From positions 372,001-436,000 of the forward strand of contig NZ_JAFAIX010000003.1 in assembly GCF_019236475.1 (NCBI RefSeq): a stretch of DNA of 64,000 nt, in the 5' to 3' direction. Position 1 is the stretch's first letter; each line of letters begins with the position of its first letter. Below, piece after piece: positions 25,881 through 34,919 of this stretch. The notes beneath the pieces are model-generated. The model was not told the origin of the DNA, ran no database searches, and was given only the letters and a program-made list of their open reading frames with translations. This DNA comes from Chitinophaga sp. Lineage in GTDB: Bacteria > Bacteroidota > Bacteroidia > Chitinophagales > Chitinophagaceae. The position numbers and the translations under genes are program-made.

Positions 25881-26729
25881 TTATTCCCAAGATTGAATTA
25901 ATTCCGGGTTCTCTGCCATCCAGTTACGGACACCTTTTTCCTCGTTGCCATCCGCTTTTGCAATATCGCCGAGGAGGGAGTTCAGTTGTGAATCCGTCAT
26001 TTTGAATTTGCGGAAGAAACTCACGGCAGTTGTATCGCGCGTGGTAAATTCATTGTTGGCGATGGTCAGGATTTTTTCTGTATCTCCGAATACTTTCTTA
26101 GGATCTTCCAGGAAACGCAGTTTATATTCCGTGAACATAAAATGAGGCTGCCAGCCTGTAATTATGATGGGTTGTTTCTCTGTGATACTTTTCTTCAAAG
26201 TAGCTAGCATGGCTGCTTCGCTAGACGATTGCAGTTGATAATCCAGACTGTAGTCATGAATGGCCTCTTCCGCCTTCGTCATGATACCTGCACCTGCATC
26301 AATGCCTACCACCTTGCCATCGAATGTTGATTTATATTTCTCCAGATCCGCAATGCTATTTACATCTACATAATCTGGAACTACGAGGCCGATTTTAGCC
26401 GCTTCGAAGTTGGTATTGAGGACGGTTATCTTTTCACCGAAATTCTCCATATAGGTTTTATGGGTTACCGGCATCCAGGTATCCAGGAATACATCTGCAT
26501 CACCGCCGGCTACTGCCGCGAAAACGGGCGCCACATCCGCATTTTTTAGGGTGACGGTATATCCTTTATGCTCCAGGATACTTTTTGCTAGATGCGTCAT
26601 GGCGATACCCTCTGCCCAGTTGACATATGCGATGGTTATTTTCTTTTCACCGGGATTATTGTTCTGACAAGCGGATACCGTTATCAGTAACACCGCCAGT
26701 ATTGCCAGCATTGTTTTTCTCATCATCAT
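25881..26729 (-). CDS. opuAC: Glycine betaine/choline ABC transporter, substrate-binding lipoprotein
   Basis: This 282-residue OpuAC-type binding protein begins with a lipoprotein signal peptide (LITVSAC, Cys21). It should be anchored in the membrane facing the periplasm. Family features include ITIAYVNWAEGIAMTHL at the start, DVFLDTWMP and IIITGWQPHFMF. The tryptophans at 38, 85 and 193 are candidates for the aromatic cage that holds the quaternary ammonium group. It is the last gene of a three-gene operon, 16 bases after the permease. The substrate is expected to be glycine betaine or a related compatible solute. Choline or carnitine cannot be excluded. Confidence 0.9.
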   Translation of the reverse strand: MMMRKTMLAILAVLLITVSACQNNNPGEKKITIAYVNWAEGIAMTHLAKSILEHKGYTVTLKNADVAPVFAAVAGGDADVFLDTWMPVTHKTYMENFGEKITVLNTNFEAAKIGLVVPDYVDVNSIADLEKYKSTFDGKVVGIDAGAGIMTKAEEAIHDYSLDYQLQSSSEAAMLATLKKSITEKQPIIITGWQPHFMFTEYKLRFLEDPKKVFGDTEKILTIANNEFTTRDTTAVSFFRKFKMTDSQLNSLLGDIAKADGNEEKGVRNWMAENPELIQSWE

Positions 26730-26745
26730 GTGTTTTCCTCGTTAT

Positions 26746-27579
26746 TTAATTACTGGTTTTTTTAATTTTCTTTTTGCCGAAGGATTGTGTAATACGATCT
26801 AGGATGATAGCCAATATTACTACAGCAATACCACCTTCGAAACCGATACCTATTTTCAACTGTGTGATACCTTTCAGTACGATTTCTCCGAGTCCTCCAG
26901 CAGCAATCATGGCCGCAATCACCACCATAGATAACGCCATCATGATGGTCTGGTTCACACCAGCCAAAATAGTGGGCATGGCCAGGGGCAATTCCACCTT
27001 TAAGAGCAATTGCGTAGAGGTCGCTCCAAATGAGCGCGTAGCTTCCACTATGTCTTTGGGCACCTGTTGGATACCTAGTGTAGTGAGTCGCACTGCAGGC
27101 GGCATAGCAAAGATGATCGTTGCGAAGACACCTGGCACCTTACCCAATCCGAAGAATAGGACGGCAGGTATTAGGTAGACGAAAGCAGGCATAGTTTGCA
27201 TGAAGTCCATGATAGGCCGCAATATTTTGCCTACCATTTTATTTCTGGCTGCCCAGATGCCAAAGGGTATGCCCATCAGCAGTGCAATACAGGCAGCTAC
27301 TAAAATGAGCGCTAATGTTTCCATTGTTTGTGGCCAGTAGCCCATACCATAGATCAGGCCTAATCCTAGCAGAGTGAATATCCCAGCGGACCATCCGGCT
27401 CTACGCCATGCGAAAACGGCCAGCAGCAGGATAAGTACATACCAGGGCATAATACCCAGCACCCATTGCACTCCGTTTACCATGGCTTCTACCACGTGCT
27501 TCACGGATTTAAAAAAAGGTCCGAAATGCAATGTTAGCCAGTTAATGAAATGTTCTATATATTTTCCAATTTTAATCAT
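26746..27579 (-). CDS. opuAB: Glycine betaine ABC transporter permease
   Basis: A 277-residue inner-membrane permease with six or so hydrophobic segments and the ABC coupling motif in SFGATSTQLLLKVELPLAMP. PYWQ-like and MQTMPAFVYLIPAV segments are typical of the OpuAB/ProW family. The open frame extends to 27627, but that start would overlap the ATPase gene by 29 bases and adds a non-membrane peptide. I place the start at ATG 27579 (MIKIGKYIEHFINW), 19 bases after the upstream gene. The order ATPase, permease, binding protein matches opuA operons. Confidence 0.9.
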   Translation of the reverse strand: MIKIGKYIEHFINWLTLHFGPFFKSVKHVVEAMVNGVQWVLGIMPWYVLILLLAVFAWRRAGWSAGIFTLLGLGLIYGMGYWPQTMETLALILVAACIALLMGIPFGIWAARNKMVGKILRPIMDFMQTMPAFVYLIPAVLFFGLGKVPGVFATIIFAMPPAVRLTTLGIQQVPKDIVEATRSFGATSTQLLLKVELPLAMPTILAGVNQTIMMALSMVVIAAMIAAGGLGEIVLKGITQLKIGIGFEGGIAVVILAIILDRITQSFGKKKIKKTSN

Positions 27580-27598
27580 ATTCGTATAATCGTAAGGG

Positions 27599-28798
27599 TT
27601 ATAAAGTCTGACTCCCTGTTGTTTCAATAATCAGTGCAGTCTGGGAAATCAGTCCCAACAGCTTGTTGGATTCGGGGTTTACTACTGCAACGGGTTTATC
27701 TGTTTCTGCGATAAAGGGCAGCATTTGTTCTACAGTAGTATCTGGGTAGGCCACAGGCACTTCCCGATGGATGACCGCTTCGATGGTTTTATCGCCGCGT
27801 CGTTTTACTTCCAGTATTTCATGGAGGTATACGAAGCCTAAGAAATGTTTATCAATGGTGACAGCGGGGAGGATGTTAAGGCCGGTGGTACGCATTTTAC
27901 GGAGACTCCCTTCTGGGCCGTCTTTTCTAAAAACGGCGGTAACGGGGTTGGTATCCATGAGAGAAGAGGCAGTAATCACCGCTTTGCGGTCTACTTTTTC
28001 TACGAAGGAAGACACGTATTCCGTAGCAGGCGCCGTGAGGATTTCCTCTGGCGTGCCCACCTGGATTACTTCTCCATCTTTCATGATCGCGATGCGATCG
28101 CCGAGGCGAATAGCTTCGTCAAGGTCGTGCGTAATGAAGACAATCGTTTTATGCATTTTCTCTTGGAGGTCTAGTAGTTCATCCTGCATCTGTGTGCGGA
28201 TGAGTGGGTCCAGGGCAGAGAACGCCTCATCCATCAGCAGTACTTCTGGATCATTGGCGAGGGCTCTGGCCAGGCCTACACGTTGTTGCATACCACCGGA
28301 GAGGCCAGAAGGCAGTTGTTCTTCATAGCCTTTGAGGCCTACGAGCTCAATTACCTGGGCTGCTTTTTCCTTTCTTTCTGTGATAGGAACGCCTTGCAAT
28401 TCCAAGCCGAAAGCCACGTTTTCCATGACAGTACGGTGTGGGAGCAATCCGAATTGCTGGAAGACCATACTAATCTCTTTCCGACGAATCTGTTGGAGCT
28501 CTTTATCGTTGAGCGCAGTGATGTTCGTATCATTGAGGAAGATATTTCCTGAAGTAGGCTCAATCAATCGGTTGAGGCATCTGAGCAGGCTAGATTTTCC
28601 ACTTCCTGAGAGGCCCATGATTACAAAGAATTCACCTGGTTGGATGTCAAATGAAGCCTCCTTCACACCCACTGTACACCCGGTTTCCGCGAGGATCTCC
28701 GCCTTGCTGGCCCCTTCCTGGAGCAAGTTTAAAGCGGACTCTCGATCGTGTCCGAAGATCAGTGTAATATTTTCAATTTTCAGTTTAGGTATCATCAT
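27599..28798 (-). CDS. opuAA: Glycine betaine ABC transporter ATP-binding protein
   Basis: A 399-residue ABC ATPase of the ProV/OpuAA type. Counting from ATG 28798, Walker A is GLSGSGKS (62-69), the Q-loop is in [10 protein letters not shown], the signature is LSGGMQQRV (from 166) and Walker B is [13 protein letters not shown]. The N-terminal extension ([20 protein letters not shown]) and the C-terminal pair of CBS modules (about 265-390) are typical of OpuAA, where CBS domains sense ionic strength. An upstream in-frame ATG at 28837 would start inside the remnant of the porin gene. I therefore choose 28798, where [13 protein letters not shown] begins. Confidence 0.92.
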   Translation of the reverse strand: MMIPKLKIENITLIFGHDRESALNLLQEGASKAEILAETGCTVGVKEASFDIQPGEFFVIMGLSGSGKSSLLRCLNRLIEPTSGNIFLNDTNITALNDKELQQIRRKEISMVFQQFGLLPHRTVMENVAFGLELQGVPITERKEKAAQVIELVGLKGYEEQLPSGLSGGMQQRVGLARALANDPEVLLMDEAFSALDPLIRTQMQDELLDLQEKMHKTIVFITHDLDEAIRLGDRIAIMKDGEVIQVGTPEEILTAPATEYVSSFVEKVDRKAVITASSLMDTNPVTAVFRKDGPEGSLRKMRTTGLNILPAVTIDKHFLGFVYLHEILEVKRRGDKTIEAVIHREVPVAYPDTTVEQMLPFIAETDKPVAVVNPESNKLLGLISQTALIIETTGSQTL

Positions 28799-28811
28799 TC
28801 GTTTATTTTTA

Positions 28812-29065
28812 TTAGAAATAGTAACCGATATTGACATTAAAGCGGCTGTGCCATATCTACCGTATTTTTAAATTGCGTTGATGCGGAACATATCGAATCC
28901 GAAATCTCCTCCTCTTTTCACCTGTTCTTTTTTCCAGGAAGAGTTATTGTAATTAAATCGCAATGCCCCTCCGATATGTAGTGTGGGCTTCTCATTAATT
29001 TTCGTACTATCTTGACCGTTAGTCATCAATGGAAAGAAAAAGAGCAAGCAGCAGATAATTTTCAT
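28812..29065 (-). pseudogene. Remnant of an outer-membrane porin gene with an internal deletion
   Basis: From ATG 29065 the frame gives a signal peptide (MKIICCLLFFFPLMTNGQ) and the start of a porin (LHIGGALRFNYNNSSW, then RGGDFGFDMFRINAI), and it stops at 28868 after only 65 residues. In another frame the minus strand then reads [13 protein letters not shown] followed by TAA at 28814-28812, a typical last beta-strand of an outer-membrane barrel with terminal Phe. Both ends of a barrel protein thus survive with the middle missing, which indicates a large internal deletion. The gene lay just upstream of opuAA on the same strand and probably served as the outer-membrane channel of that operon. 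Confidence 0.7.
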
Positions 29066-29521
29066 TCTTTCGTTATACAGTTGGCCACAGTTGATGTAAT
29101 GGCATAGGAGGTCCTAACCATCCATGATTCTCCAATCATAGCAGTCATAGTTATAATATGTTTATGCTGATCGTTTTCCTCTGCGACACAGGAATTCCTG
29201 TGCAGTTTCTGCACTGAAACAGTTATTCGGAAATGAAACCGGGCACGATGTGGCCCGAAATGATCAATACCAATAAATATTGACTGTTCTATCGTAATGA
29301 GCGTGCTCGGAAGGCACTTGAAACAGTCTAAAAAATGCGTTAAAGCGAAGCGAAGGTACGAAAAAAAGGACAGGAAGCCAAACGAATTCTTAAAAAACTG
29401 TGAACAAGGGCGGCGGCAGCTTTGTTATAGTGATGTTAAACGGACCACGGGCTACTATAGGCTATTAGAAAAAAATACATTTCACCCCGATATATTTTCT
29501 TCATCATTAAACCCTTAAATT
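29066..29521. other. Intergenic region upstream of the porin remnant and the OmpA gene
   Basis: I see no credible gene here; a 73-codon open frame at 29297-29518 was rejected. The region contains a pair of overlapping palindromes at 29187-29214 and a weak hairpin CGGGC/GCCCG near 29237-29256. No clear TTTG/TAnnTTTG promoter was found on either strand. Confidence 0.6.
29187..29214. promoter_or_regulatory. Overlapping palindromes upstream of the opu operon
   Basis: CACAGGAATTCCTGTG (29187-29202) is a perfect 16-bp palindrome. GTGCAG-TTT-CTGCAC (29200-29214) is a perfect 6-bp hairpin that shares its first three bases. They cannot both form in one RNA, so they are either two operators or a small RNA switch. 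Confidence 0.45.
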
Positions 29522-30805
29522 ATGGGATTCGACTTATTAGAGAGTGCAAAAAATCTTTTTAGCGGCAACTTAATCAGTCAGGCCGCCTCCAAATTAGGCG
29601 AGAGTGAAGAAGGGATCCAGAAAGCGATATCCGCTATTGTTCCGACTGTATTAACTGGACTGTTACACAAGACGGAGAGTAGCGGTGATGCCGGTGGTTT
29701 ACTGAATATGGTGAAAGGAGCTGCAGCAGAGGCATCTCCTTCCAGCATTGGTACAGCCCTGCAAGGGGGAGCTGGCAGTCTGTTGACCAAAGGGGCAGGT
29801 TTTTTAAAGACCCTATTTGGCGATAAAGCGGCAGGAATTACCTCCATGATTTCCTCTTATGCAGGCATCAAGGAATCTTCTGCCGAGACACTTATGCAAT
29901 CAGCGGCTCCGGCTACACTTGGCACCGTGGGGCAGTATGCTATACAGAACAATTTGAATGCTGGTGGATTCGCGTCTTTCCTACATTCTCAAAAAGATAA
30001 AATTGTTGGCGCTATTCCTGGTGGCGTAAACCTGGCTGGATTGCTGGGATTAGGCGGACTGGGAGAAATTGGTTCCAAACTGAGTGGTATGGCTAGTAGT
30101 CTGGGTCATACTATGAGCAGTGCAGCCAGTTCTACCGTGAATACTGTAAAACAAGCCGGTGGCAGTGGCGGCAAATGGATCTGGTCTTTACTATTGATCC
30201 TAGTGGCTATTATCCTGCTTTGGTACCTGATGCGTGGTTGTGGTGGCAATAAAGGCAGAGAAACAGTGGTAGACAGTGTAACCACCAATCAACTAGCTGA
30301 TTCTGCTGGTACAGCCGCTCCAATGAATACAGAAACCGTTAGAGAAAGTATTCAGGTGACATTACCTGACGGCACTGTACTCAATGCATTCAAAGGTGGT
30401 ATTGAAGATCAGTTGGTAACCTTCCTGAAAGACAATAGTAAAGCTGCTGGTAAAGATGTATGGTTTGATTTTGATAACCTCAACTTCAAAACCGGCAGTG
30501 CGGAGCTAACAGAAGAAAGTATGCAGCAGGTAAGTAATATTGCTGCCATCCTGAAAGCATTCCCGAAAACAAAAATCAAAATAGGCGGATATACCGATAA
30601 AACAGGTGATGCTGCCGCTAATAAGAAACTATCTCAAGAACGTGCCGATGCTGTAGTAACGGGTCTGAAAAAGCTCAGTGTGGATCCCAATCAACTGGAA
30701 GGTGCTGAAGGGTATGGATCTGAATTTGCAAAGGCGGCTGCCAATGCGCCAGATGCAGAAAGGAAAAAAGACAGGCATATCAGTATCAGTGTAAGAGAAA
30801 AATAA
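29522..30805 (+). CDS. DUF937 / OmpA C-terminal domain membrane protein
   Basis: A 427-residue protein with no signal peptide. Residues 1-200 are a DUF937-like region (LISQAASKLGESEEGIQKAISAIVP as the first helices), rich in Gly, Ala and Ser. One membrane helix lies at about 219-237 (WIWSLLLILVAIILLWYLM). The C-terminal 115 residues are an OmpA-type peptidoglycan-binding domain with FDFDNLNFKTGSAELT, KIKIGGYTDKTGD and SQERADAVV. The topology suggests a cytoplasmic DUF937 part tethered to the cell wall through the periplasmic OmpA domain. The function of DUF937 is not known. It is a single-gene unit followed by a terminator. Confidence 0.85.
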   Translation: MGFDLLESAKNLFSGNLISQAASKLGESEEGIQKAISAIVPTVLTGLLHKTESSGDAGGLLNMVKGAAAEASPSSIGTALQGGAGSLLTKGAGFLKTLFGDKAAGITSMISSYAGIKESSAETLMQSAAPATLGTVGQYAIQNNLNAGGFASFLHSQKDKIVGAIPGGVNLAGLLGLGGLGEIGSKLSGMASSLGHTMSSAASSTVNTVKQAGGSGGKWIWSLLLILVAIILLWYLMRGCGGNKGRETVVDSVTTNQLADSAGTAAPMNTETVRESIQVTLPDGTVLNAFKGGIEDQLVTFLKDNSKAAGKDVWFDFDNLNFKTGSAELTEESMQQVSNIAAILKAFPKTKIKIGGYTDKTGDAAANKKLSQERADAVVTGLKKLSVDPNQLEGAEGYGSEFAKAAANAPDAERKKDRHISISVREK

Positions 30806-30833
30806 AACAGCCATATCTACCCATAACAAAGAG

Positions 30834-30870
30834 AAAGGCGCCTGGACATGCAAATCCGGCGCCTTTTTTT
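30834..30870 (+). terminator. Terminator after the DUF937/OmpA gene
   Basis: AAAGGCGCC (30834-30842) pairs with GGCGCCTTT (30858-30866), followed by a T run. Confidence 0.85.
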
Positions 30871-30887
30871 ATCTTTGAAATCCAACA

Positions 30888-32798
30888 CTACTGTTCCTTC
30901 ACCAGCACTAACCGGTTCCGGTCTGCTTTATAAATTGTATTTGCAAAATTCATGATCTCATTGTATTCCGCAACAGCGTACGTACCTCCATTGATGTCTA
31001 ATTTTCGTATATACATAATGGTATTTCCATTCACCGCCAGGGTAGTAGATAATGAACCGTATTTGCTAGTCAGCACCTGTGGCCTAGGTTGCGTTTCTAC
31101 TTTATATCCAGCCGGAATAGTGATGTTGACAGTGTCTGTTTTACTGTATGCCAGCGGAAAAGCGATGGGTGAAAATCGCGCAGAATCTTCTTCTAATTTG
31201 ATACCGTATCTACTCATGACATTGGGTAGCAGGAACATTCGTTTACCCGTTACCGTAGCATAATTAGTTGCCGTTATTTCCAACTTCTCCGTTAATGTAG
31301 GCAGTAATTTTTTGTCTTCGCTGGTTTCGTAAGCAGTTACATCATAATTGGAAAAATCCAGGCCATTTCGCAATATTTCCAACTGTTTTTGCTTGCTTAT
31401 ATTGTTGATCATTGCAGAAAGCTCGTCTTGCATCATGCCAGTGGAGCGGATTTCCGCCTTTATCTTCATATTTCCATTTTCATCTACTACAGCATTCACC
31501 AGGGAGCTTTTGTGATTATGTTTCTGACCATAATGTGGCGTATGTGTCAGTTTACTATGCAGTGAATCCAACACGACTACTGCCCTATTGCCAGTAAAGC
31601 CACTCAGGTAACCAGCAGGCAGGTATGCGCTGGTACATTCCAGCCATGTAGTATCTTTCTTGCCAGGAACGCATGCAATCACGTGATTAAACCAATCGGC
31701 TGCAAAATCTTCCGGGAACATACGCGGTTCGTCTCCACCTTGTACCAGTACCATATTTGCAGGTATGCCTGCTTCTCTCAGCATTGCACACATCATATTG
31801 GAGAGACCTTTACAGTCGCCATATCCTGTTTTGGCAGTAGTTTGCGCATCGATGGTCTGAAATCCGCCAATGCCCAATTGTATACTGATATAACGGAAGT
31901 TACTCTGTAGATAGGAATATAAGGCACTGATTTTTTCTTGTTCGGTAGAAAGGTTATCCGTGAGTTGATGCACTTTCGTCTTCATATTATCTGGTAGTCC
32001 ATCTCTACCCGCGTTAAGGCGATAAAAGAAGTTACCCAGTTCTTGCCAAGAGCCTGATTTGCCATGGAATGCACCATAGTCAAATTCACTGGCAGCCAAC
32101 AATACAAATGGCACTCTATTCAACATCGGCACGGCCAATGCTTCCTTCTTTATGGCTGGAATGTTGGAGAAAGTCCAGGTGTAATTTTTTCCTTCTTTCG
32201 CATCTGCGATTACTGGTTGTACTGGTGTTTGCAACATTTTAAACCGCAATTGCAGGTCGGCGGGCATTGTCACATTCAGGACTGCTTTCTCCACTGCTTC
32301 CGTTCCTAATTCCTGTGGTTGGAATGTGCGCAGGAAGTAGGCACTATTCAGTTTATATTCCACGGTATACTCTATCGTATACGGATATCCGAAACCCGTG
32401 AATTCATGTAATTTATACCTACCATCAGAGATCAACTGGGCATCACCACCAGCGGCCACATCCCGGATATCGCTCTGGCGGAGCTTCTTCACCTGATTAC
32501 CTTTATCATCGTAATAGGCGCCGGAGATACTGCGGATTTCCATCTGCTTATCATATGGTTCCATCAGGCTGCTGCGCTGATCGGCCTCTCTGTCGAGGAT
32601 AGTGATCACCTGGTGTTGTACCGCCCTGATCTCTTTACCATCGATTACGCGAAAGGTGGTTTCGTTCAGCCGCATGATGCTATGCGCATTCTTCTTCAGT
32701 CCTTCGGGAATAGCAGATGCAGGATAAAAAGGCTCTGCAGCGAGCAGTGGGAGCTGCCAGCAGCAGAGCAGAAAAGATAATAATTTAAGACTTTTCAA
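30888..32798 (-). CDS. DUF3857 transglutaminase-like protein
   Basis: A 636-residue exported protein (signal peptide to about Ala20). It has the DUF3857 beta-sandwich in the first 250 residues and a transglutaminase-like cysteine protease fold at about 275-400. The catalytic Cys is Cys329 in TGYGDCKGLSNMM and the His is His372 in ADWFNHVIACV. The third position is Glu387 (TTWLECTS) where many relatives have Asp. A C-terminal beta domain follows. The reaction is not known for this family; members are common in Bacteroidota and may cleave or cross-link peptides in the periplasm. It starts 2 bases after the stop of a larger homologue, so the two are co-expressed. Confidence 0.85.
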   Translation of the reverse strand: MKSLKLLSFLLCCWQLPLLAAEPFYPASAIPEGLKKNAHSIMRLNETTFRVIDGKEIRAVQHQVITILDREADQRSSLMEPYDKQMEIRSISGAYYDDKGNQVKKLRQSDIRDVAAGGDAQLISDGRYKLHEFTGFGYPYTIEYTVEYKLNSAYFLRTFQPQELGTEAVEKAVLNVTMPADLQLRFKMLQTPVQPVIADAKEGKNYTWTFSNIPAIKKEALAVPMLNRVPFVLLAASEFDYGAFHGKSGSWQELGNFFYRLNAGRDGLPDNMKTKVHQLTDNLSTEQEKISALYSYLQSNFRYISIQLGIGGFQTIDAQTTAKTGYGDCKGLSNMMCAMLREAGIPANMVLVQGGDEPRMFPEDFAADWFNHVIACVPGKKDTTWLECTSAYLPAGYLSGFTGNRAVVVLDSLHSKLTHTPHYGQKHNHKSSLVNAVVDENGNMKIKAEIRSTGMMQDELSAMINNISKQKQLEILRNGLDFSNYDVTAYETSEDKKLLPTLTEKLEITATNYATVTGKRMFLLPNVMSRYGIKLEEDSARFSPIAFPLAYSKTDTVNITIPAGYKVETQPRPQVLTSKYGSLSTTLAVNGNTIMYIRKLDINGGTYAVAEYNEIMNFANTIYKADRNRLVLVKEQ

Positions 32799-32800
32799 GG

Positions 32801-34819
32801 TTATGCTTTTTTCTTTTTCAGCACTATTTGTTCTGCCTGTTTTTTAACAATCATACCGAAGAAATCACGCAGGGAAGGATAATCTTCCGGATCGAAGGTG
32901 GCTTTCTTCAGTTGGATACGGCAACGCATCTGTATACGATCCTCTTGTTGCTGTATCAGGTATTGGAATATGCCTTCGGTATCATTGAATTTCACAATAG
33001 CGGATTTAGGCAATTCATCTACCACATAGCCTTCTGGCACCTGGAAGTTCATAGAATACATTTCATCATACACTGCATTCATTTCCACAGGGAATCTACG
33101 TTCTGCGGCTTTGAAGATATTCTCCTTATAAGCACTACCCACAATTGGATTCACATAAATCACCTCCTCATCTTCTCCTCCTTTCATTTTGAAATCATAG
33201 GTCACCATGATTGGACCATTGAGGCTATCCAGATCATCTATATGTCCGTTACTTACTTCCAGATCTCCATTGTATGACTTGTTGATTCTTTCAAAGAATC
33301 CTTCTTTCTTTTTACTTTGAATTTCTTTGCGGATTTTATAGGATTGCAGATAGGTTGGACGTTGTTGCAACTGGCCATGGAATACACCTTTTTCGAATTT
33401 ATCGAAGCTAACGCTGGTCATTTCCGCTTCCTGGAGAGAATCCGCAGAAAGGGCGATGTTCGTTCCCATTTCATCAACGATTCTAGCATCGCCATTGTAG
33501 CAGGCTGGCATCAATTTACCAAACCCAAGTAACGGATCAGTGGCATCGAGGGTAACCATATTATCATCCAATCTTACACCCGCTACCACGTAGTTAAAGC
33601 GGGATAATAGCGGATAATAGGAAACATAGCCATGATCTCTAGTACTGAGGATAATCGGGAATGCATCGAGCTTAGCACGACGCAGGAGCCCTACCAGGAG
33701 GAGGTTGATATCCGAAACGCCCCCTTTCTTGCTGGTAAGCGTGGTTTTTAAACGCTGTGAAGTCCAGATCCCACGGTCATCATTACAAATAACATTTGTT
33801 TTTACCCAGTTGAATATTCTCGATGCTTTTTCCTGGTCTGTGGTGGCGCCTTTGATAAGATCATCAGTGAGGTTATCCATGAAGTTGCCGTTTTTACCCA
33901 TTGCAGCGCCGAAGTCTTCGTCTTTATTCAAATCTTCCATCAACTTAGGCCAAGTATTTTTTACCTCTTTTGTGATCTCGCCTATTTGATAGGAAGCCAA
34001 CTGGAATTCAATCCTGTTGACATAGTTCTTCGTAGTCGTAATGAATGGCTCGTCCCGCATAGCTGGCAGATCTTTCACCGCCCAGCGGAAGTGGGTAATC
34101 TCACTGCTTAGCGTGGTATTGTAAGACTGGCCAGTAGGGCCGTTTGGCTCATAGCGGAAGCTGAATGTAGTATGACTGTAGTTCTTGGTTTTCTCCGTAT
34201 ACGGTTCAAAACCAGTACCCATTTGAACAAATCTGAAGAAATCCGGTACAGACACGGTGTATTCACTCCAAAGCGTAGGTACGTCATGTTGGAAAGTCCA
34301 AGGGGCCGGGCTGCTTCCGAAAGGAGAAGTCTGTGTATAACTGTATTCGATGATGGTCCCTTCTTTTACACCTGGGATAGCAAATTTCTTGGTGACAATA
34401 TTTTTGCTGGTTTGTTCGGTGTATATATCCTTACTTTCCAGCTTGGTTTCTTTTATTTCTCCATTCTCCAGGTTATAGGCACTGGCTTTTAACTTGCTGA
34501 CTTCTTCCTGCTCACGATCTCCTTTTAAAAGGTTGATAGTGACGTTGGCATAGTCATATCCAGCTTTATCCACGATTTTAAAGCGCTTATGTACCTTATA
34601 GACCAATTGCAATGATGATCCATTGGTTTCATAAGCAGAGCTACCAATTTCGGAGATAATGATGGCGTGAGCACCGGTGTCCTTTGCGGAGCTGAGACTA
34701 AACTCTTCCTTGGAGATTTTACCGAATTTCATTTTAGCACCGTCCTGGGCATGCAGAACAGTAGAGAACAAACAGCTGGTCAGGGTAAATAATGCCAGCA
34801 CGACAGAATTATAGCGCAT
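32801..34819 (-). CDS. DUF3857 protein with inactivated transglutaminase site
   Basis: A 672-residue exported homologue of the downstream protein (signal peptide to about Ala24), with the same DUF3857 sandwich and transglutaminase-like fold. At the position of the catalytic Cys it has Ser369 (KKGGVSDINLLLVGLL), and at the His position Tyr410 (SRFNYVVAGV). Asp425 (VTLDATDPL) is kept. It therefore cannot run Cys-His chemistry and probably binds substrate or partner instead. The DINLLL form of the motif occurs in other Bacteroidota DUF3857 proteins as far as I recall. It is the first gene of a two-gene operon with the intact homologue. Confidence 0.85.
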   Translation of the reverse strand: MRYNSVVLALFTLTSCLFSTVLHAQDGAKMKFGKISKEEFSLSSAKDTGAHAIIISEIGSSAYETNGSSLQLVYKVHKRFKIVDKAGYDYANVTINLLKGDREQEEVSKLKASAYNLENGEIKETKLESKDIYTEQTSKNIVTKKFAIPGVKEGTIIEYSYTQTSPFGSSPAPWTFQHDVPTLWSEYTVSVPDFFRFVQMGTGFEPYTEKTKNYSHTTFSFRYEPNGPTGQSYNTTLSSEITHFRWAVKDLPAMRDEPFITTTKNYVNRIEFQLASYQIGEITKEVKNTWPKLMEDLNKDEDFGAAMGKNGNFMDNLTDDLIKGATTDQEKASRIFNWVKTNVICNDDRGIWTSQRLKTTLTSKKGGVSDINLLLVGLLRRAKLDAFPIILSTRDHGYVSYYPLLSRFNYVVAGVRLDDNMVTLDATDPLLGFGKLMPACYNGDARIVDEMGTNIALSADSLQEAEMTSVSFDKFEKGVFHGQLQQRPTYLQSYKIRKEIQSKKKEGFFERINKSYNGDLEVSNGHIDDLDSLNGPIMVTYDFKMKGGEDEEVIYVNPIVGSAYKENIFKAAERRFPVEMNAVYDEMYSMNFQVPEGYVVDELPKSAIVKFNDTEGIFQYLIQQQEDRIQMRCRIQLKKATFDPEDYPSLRDFFGMIVKKQAEQIVLKKKKA

Positions 34820-34907
34820 AATGTTACAGATACAGGGCTTGATTAATTTCGGGTAAAGATATTATTTTCTATGCCTCCCCTCTCCGGGTATTCCCATGTA
34901 CTTGTTG

Positions 34908-34915
34908 TAATTTTG
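34908..34915 (+). promoter_or_regulatory. Candidate queG promoter (-7 box)
   Basis: TAATTTTG is an exact match to TAnnTTTG and ends only 4 bases before the GTG start at 34920, which would make the mRNA leaderless. No clear -33 box is present. Confidence 0.4.
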
Positions 34916-34919
34916 CGGC

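Noticed and set aside
27580..27627. Longer start of the opuAB permease
   Set aside because: The extra 16 residues overlap the end of opuAA and are not part of the family N-terminus.
29297..29518. 73-codon open frame upstream of the DUF937/OmpA gene
   Set aside because: Lys/Arg-rich low-quality sequence with no recognisable motif, no promoter or start signal, and codon choice unlike the neighbours.
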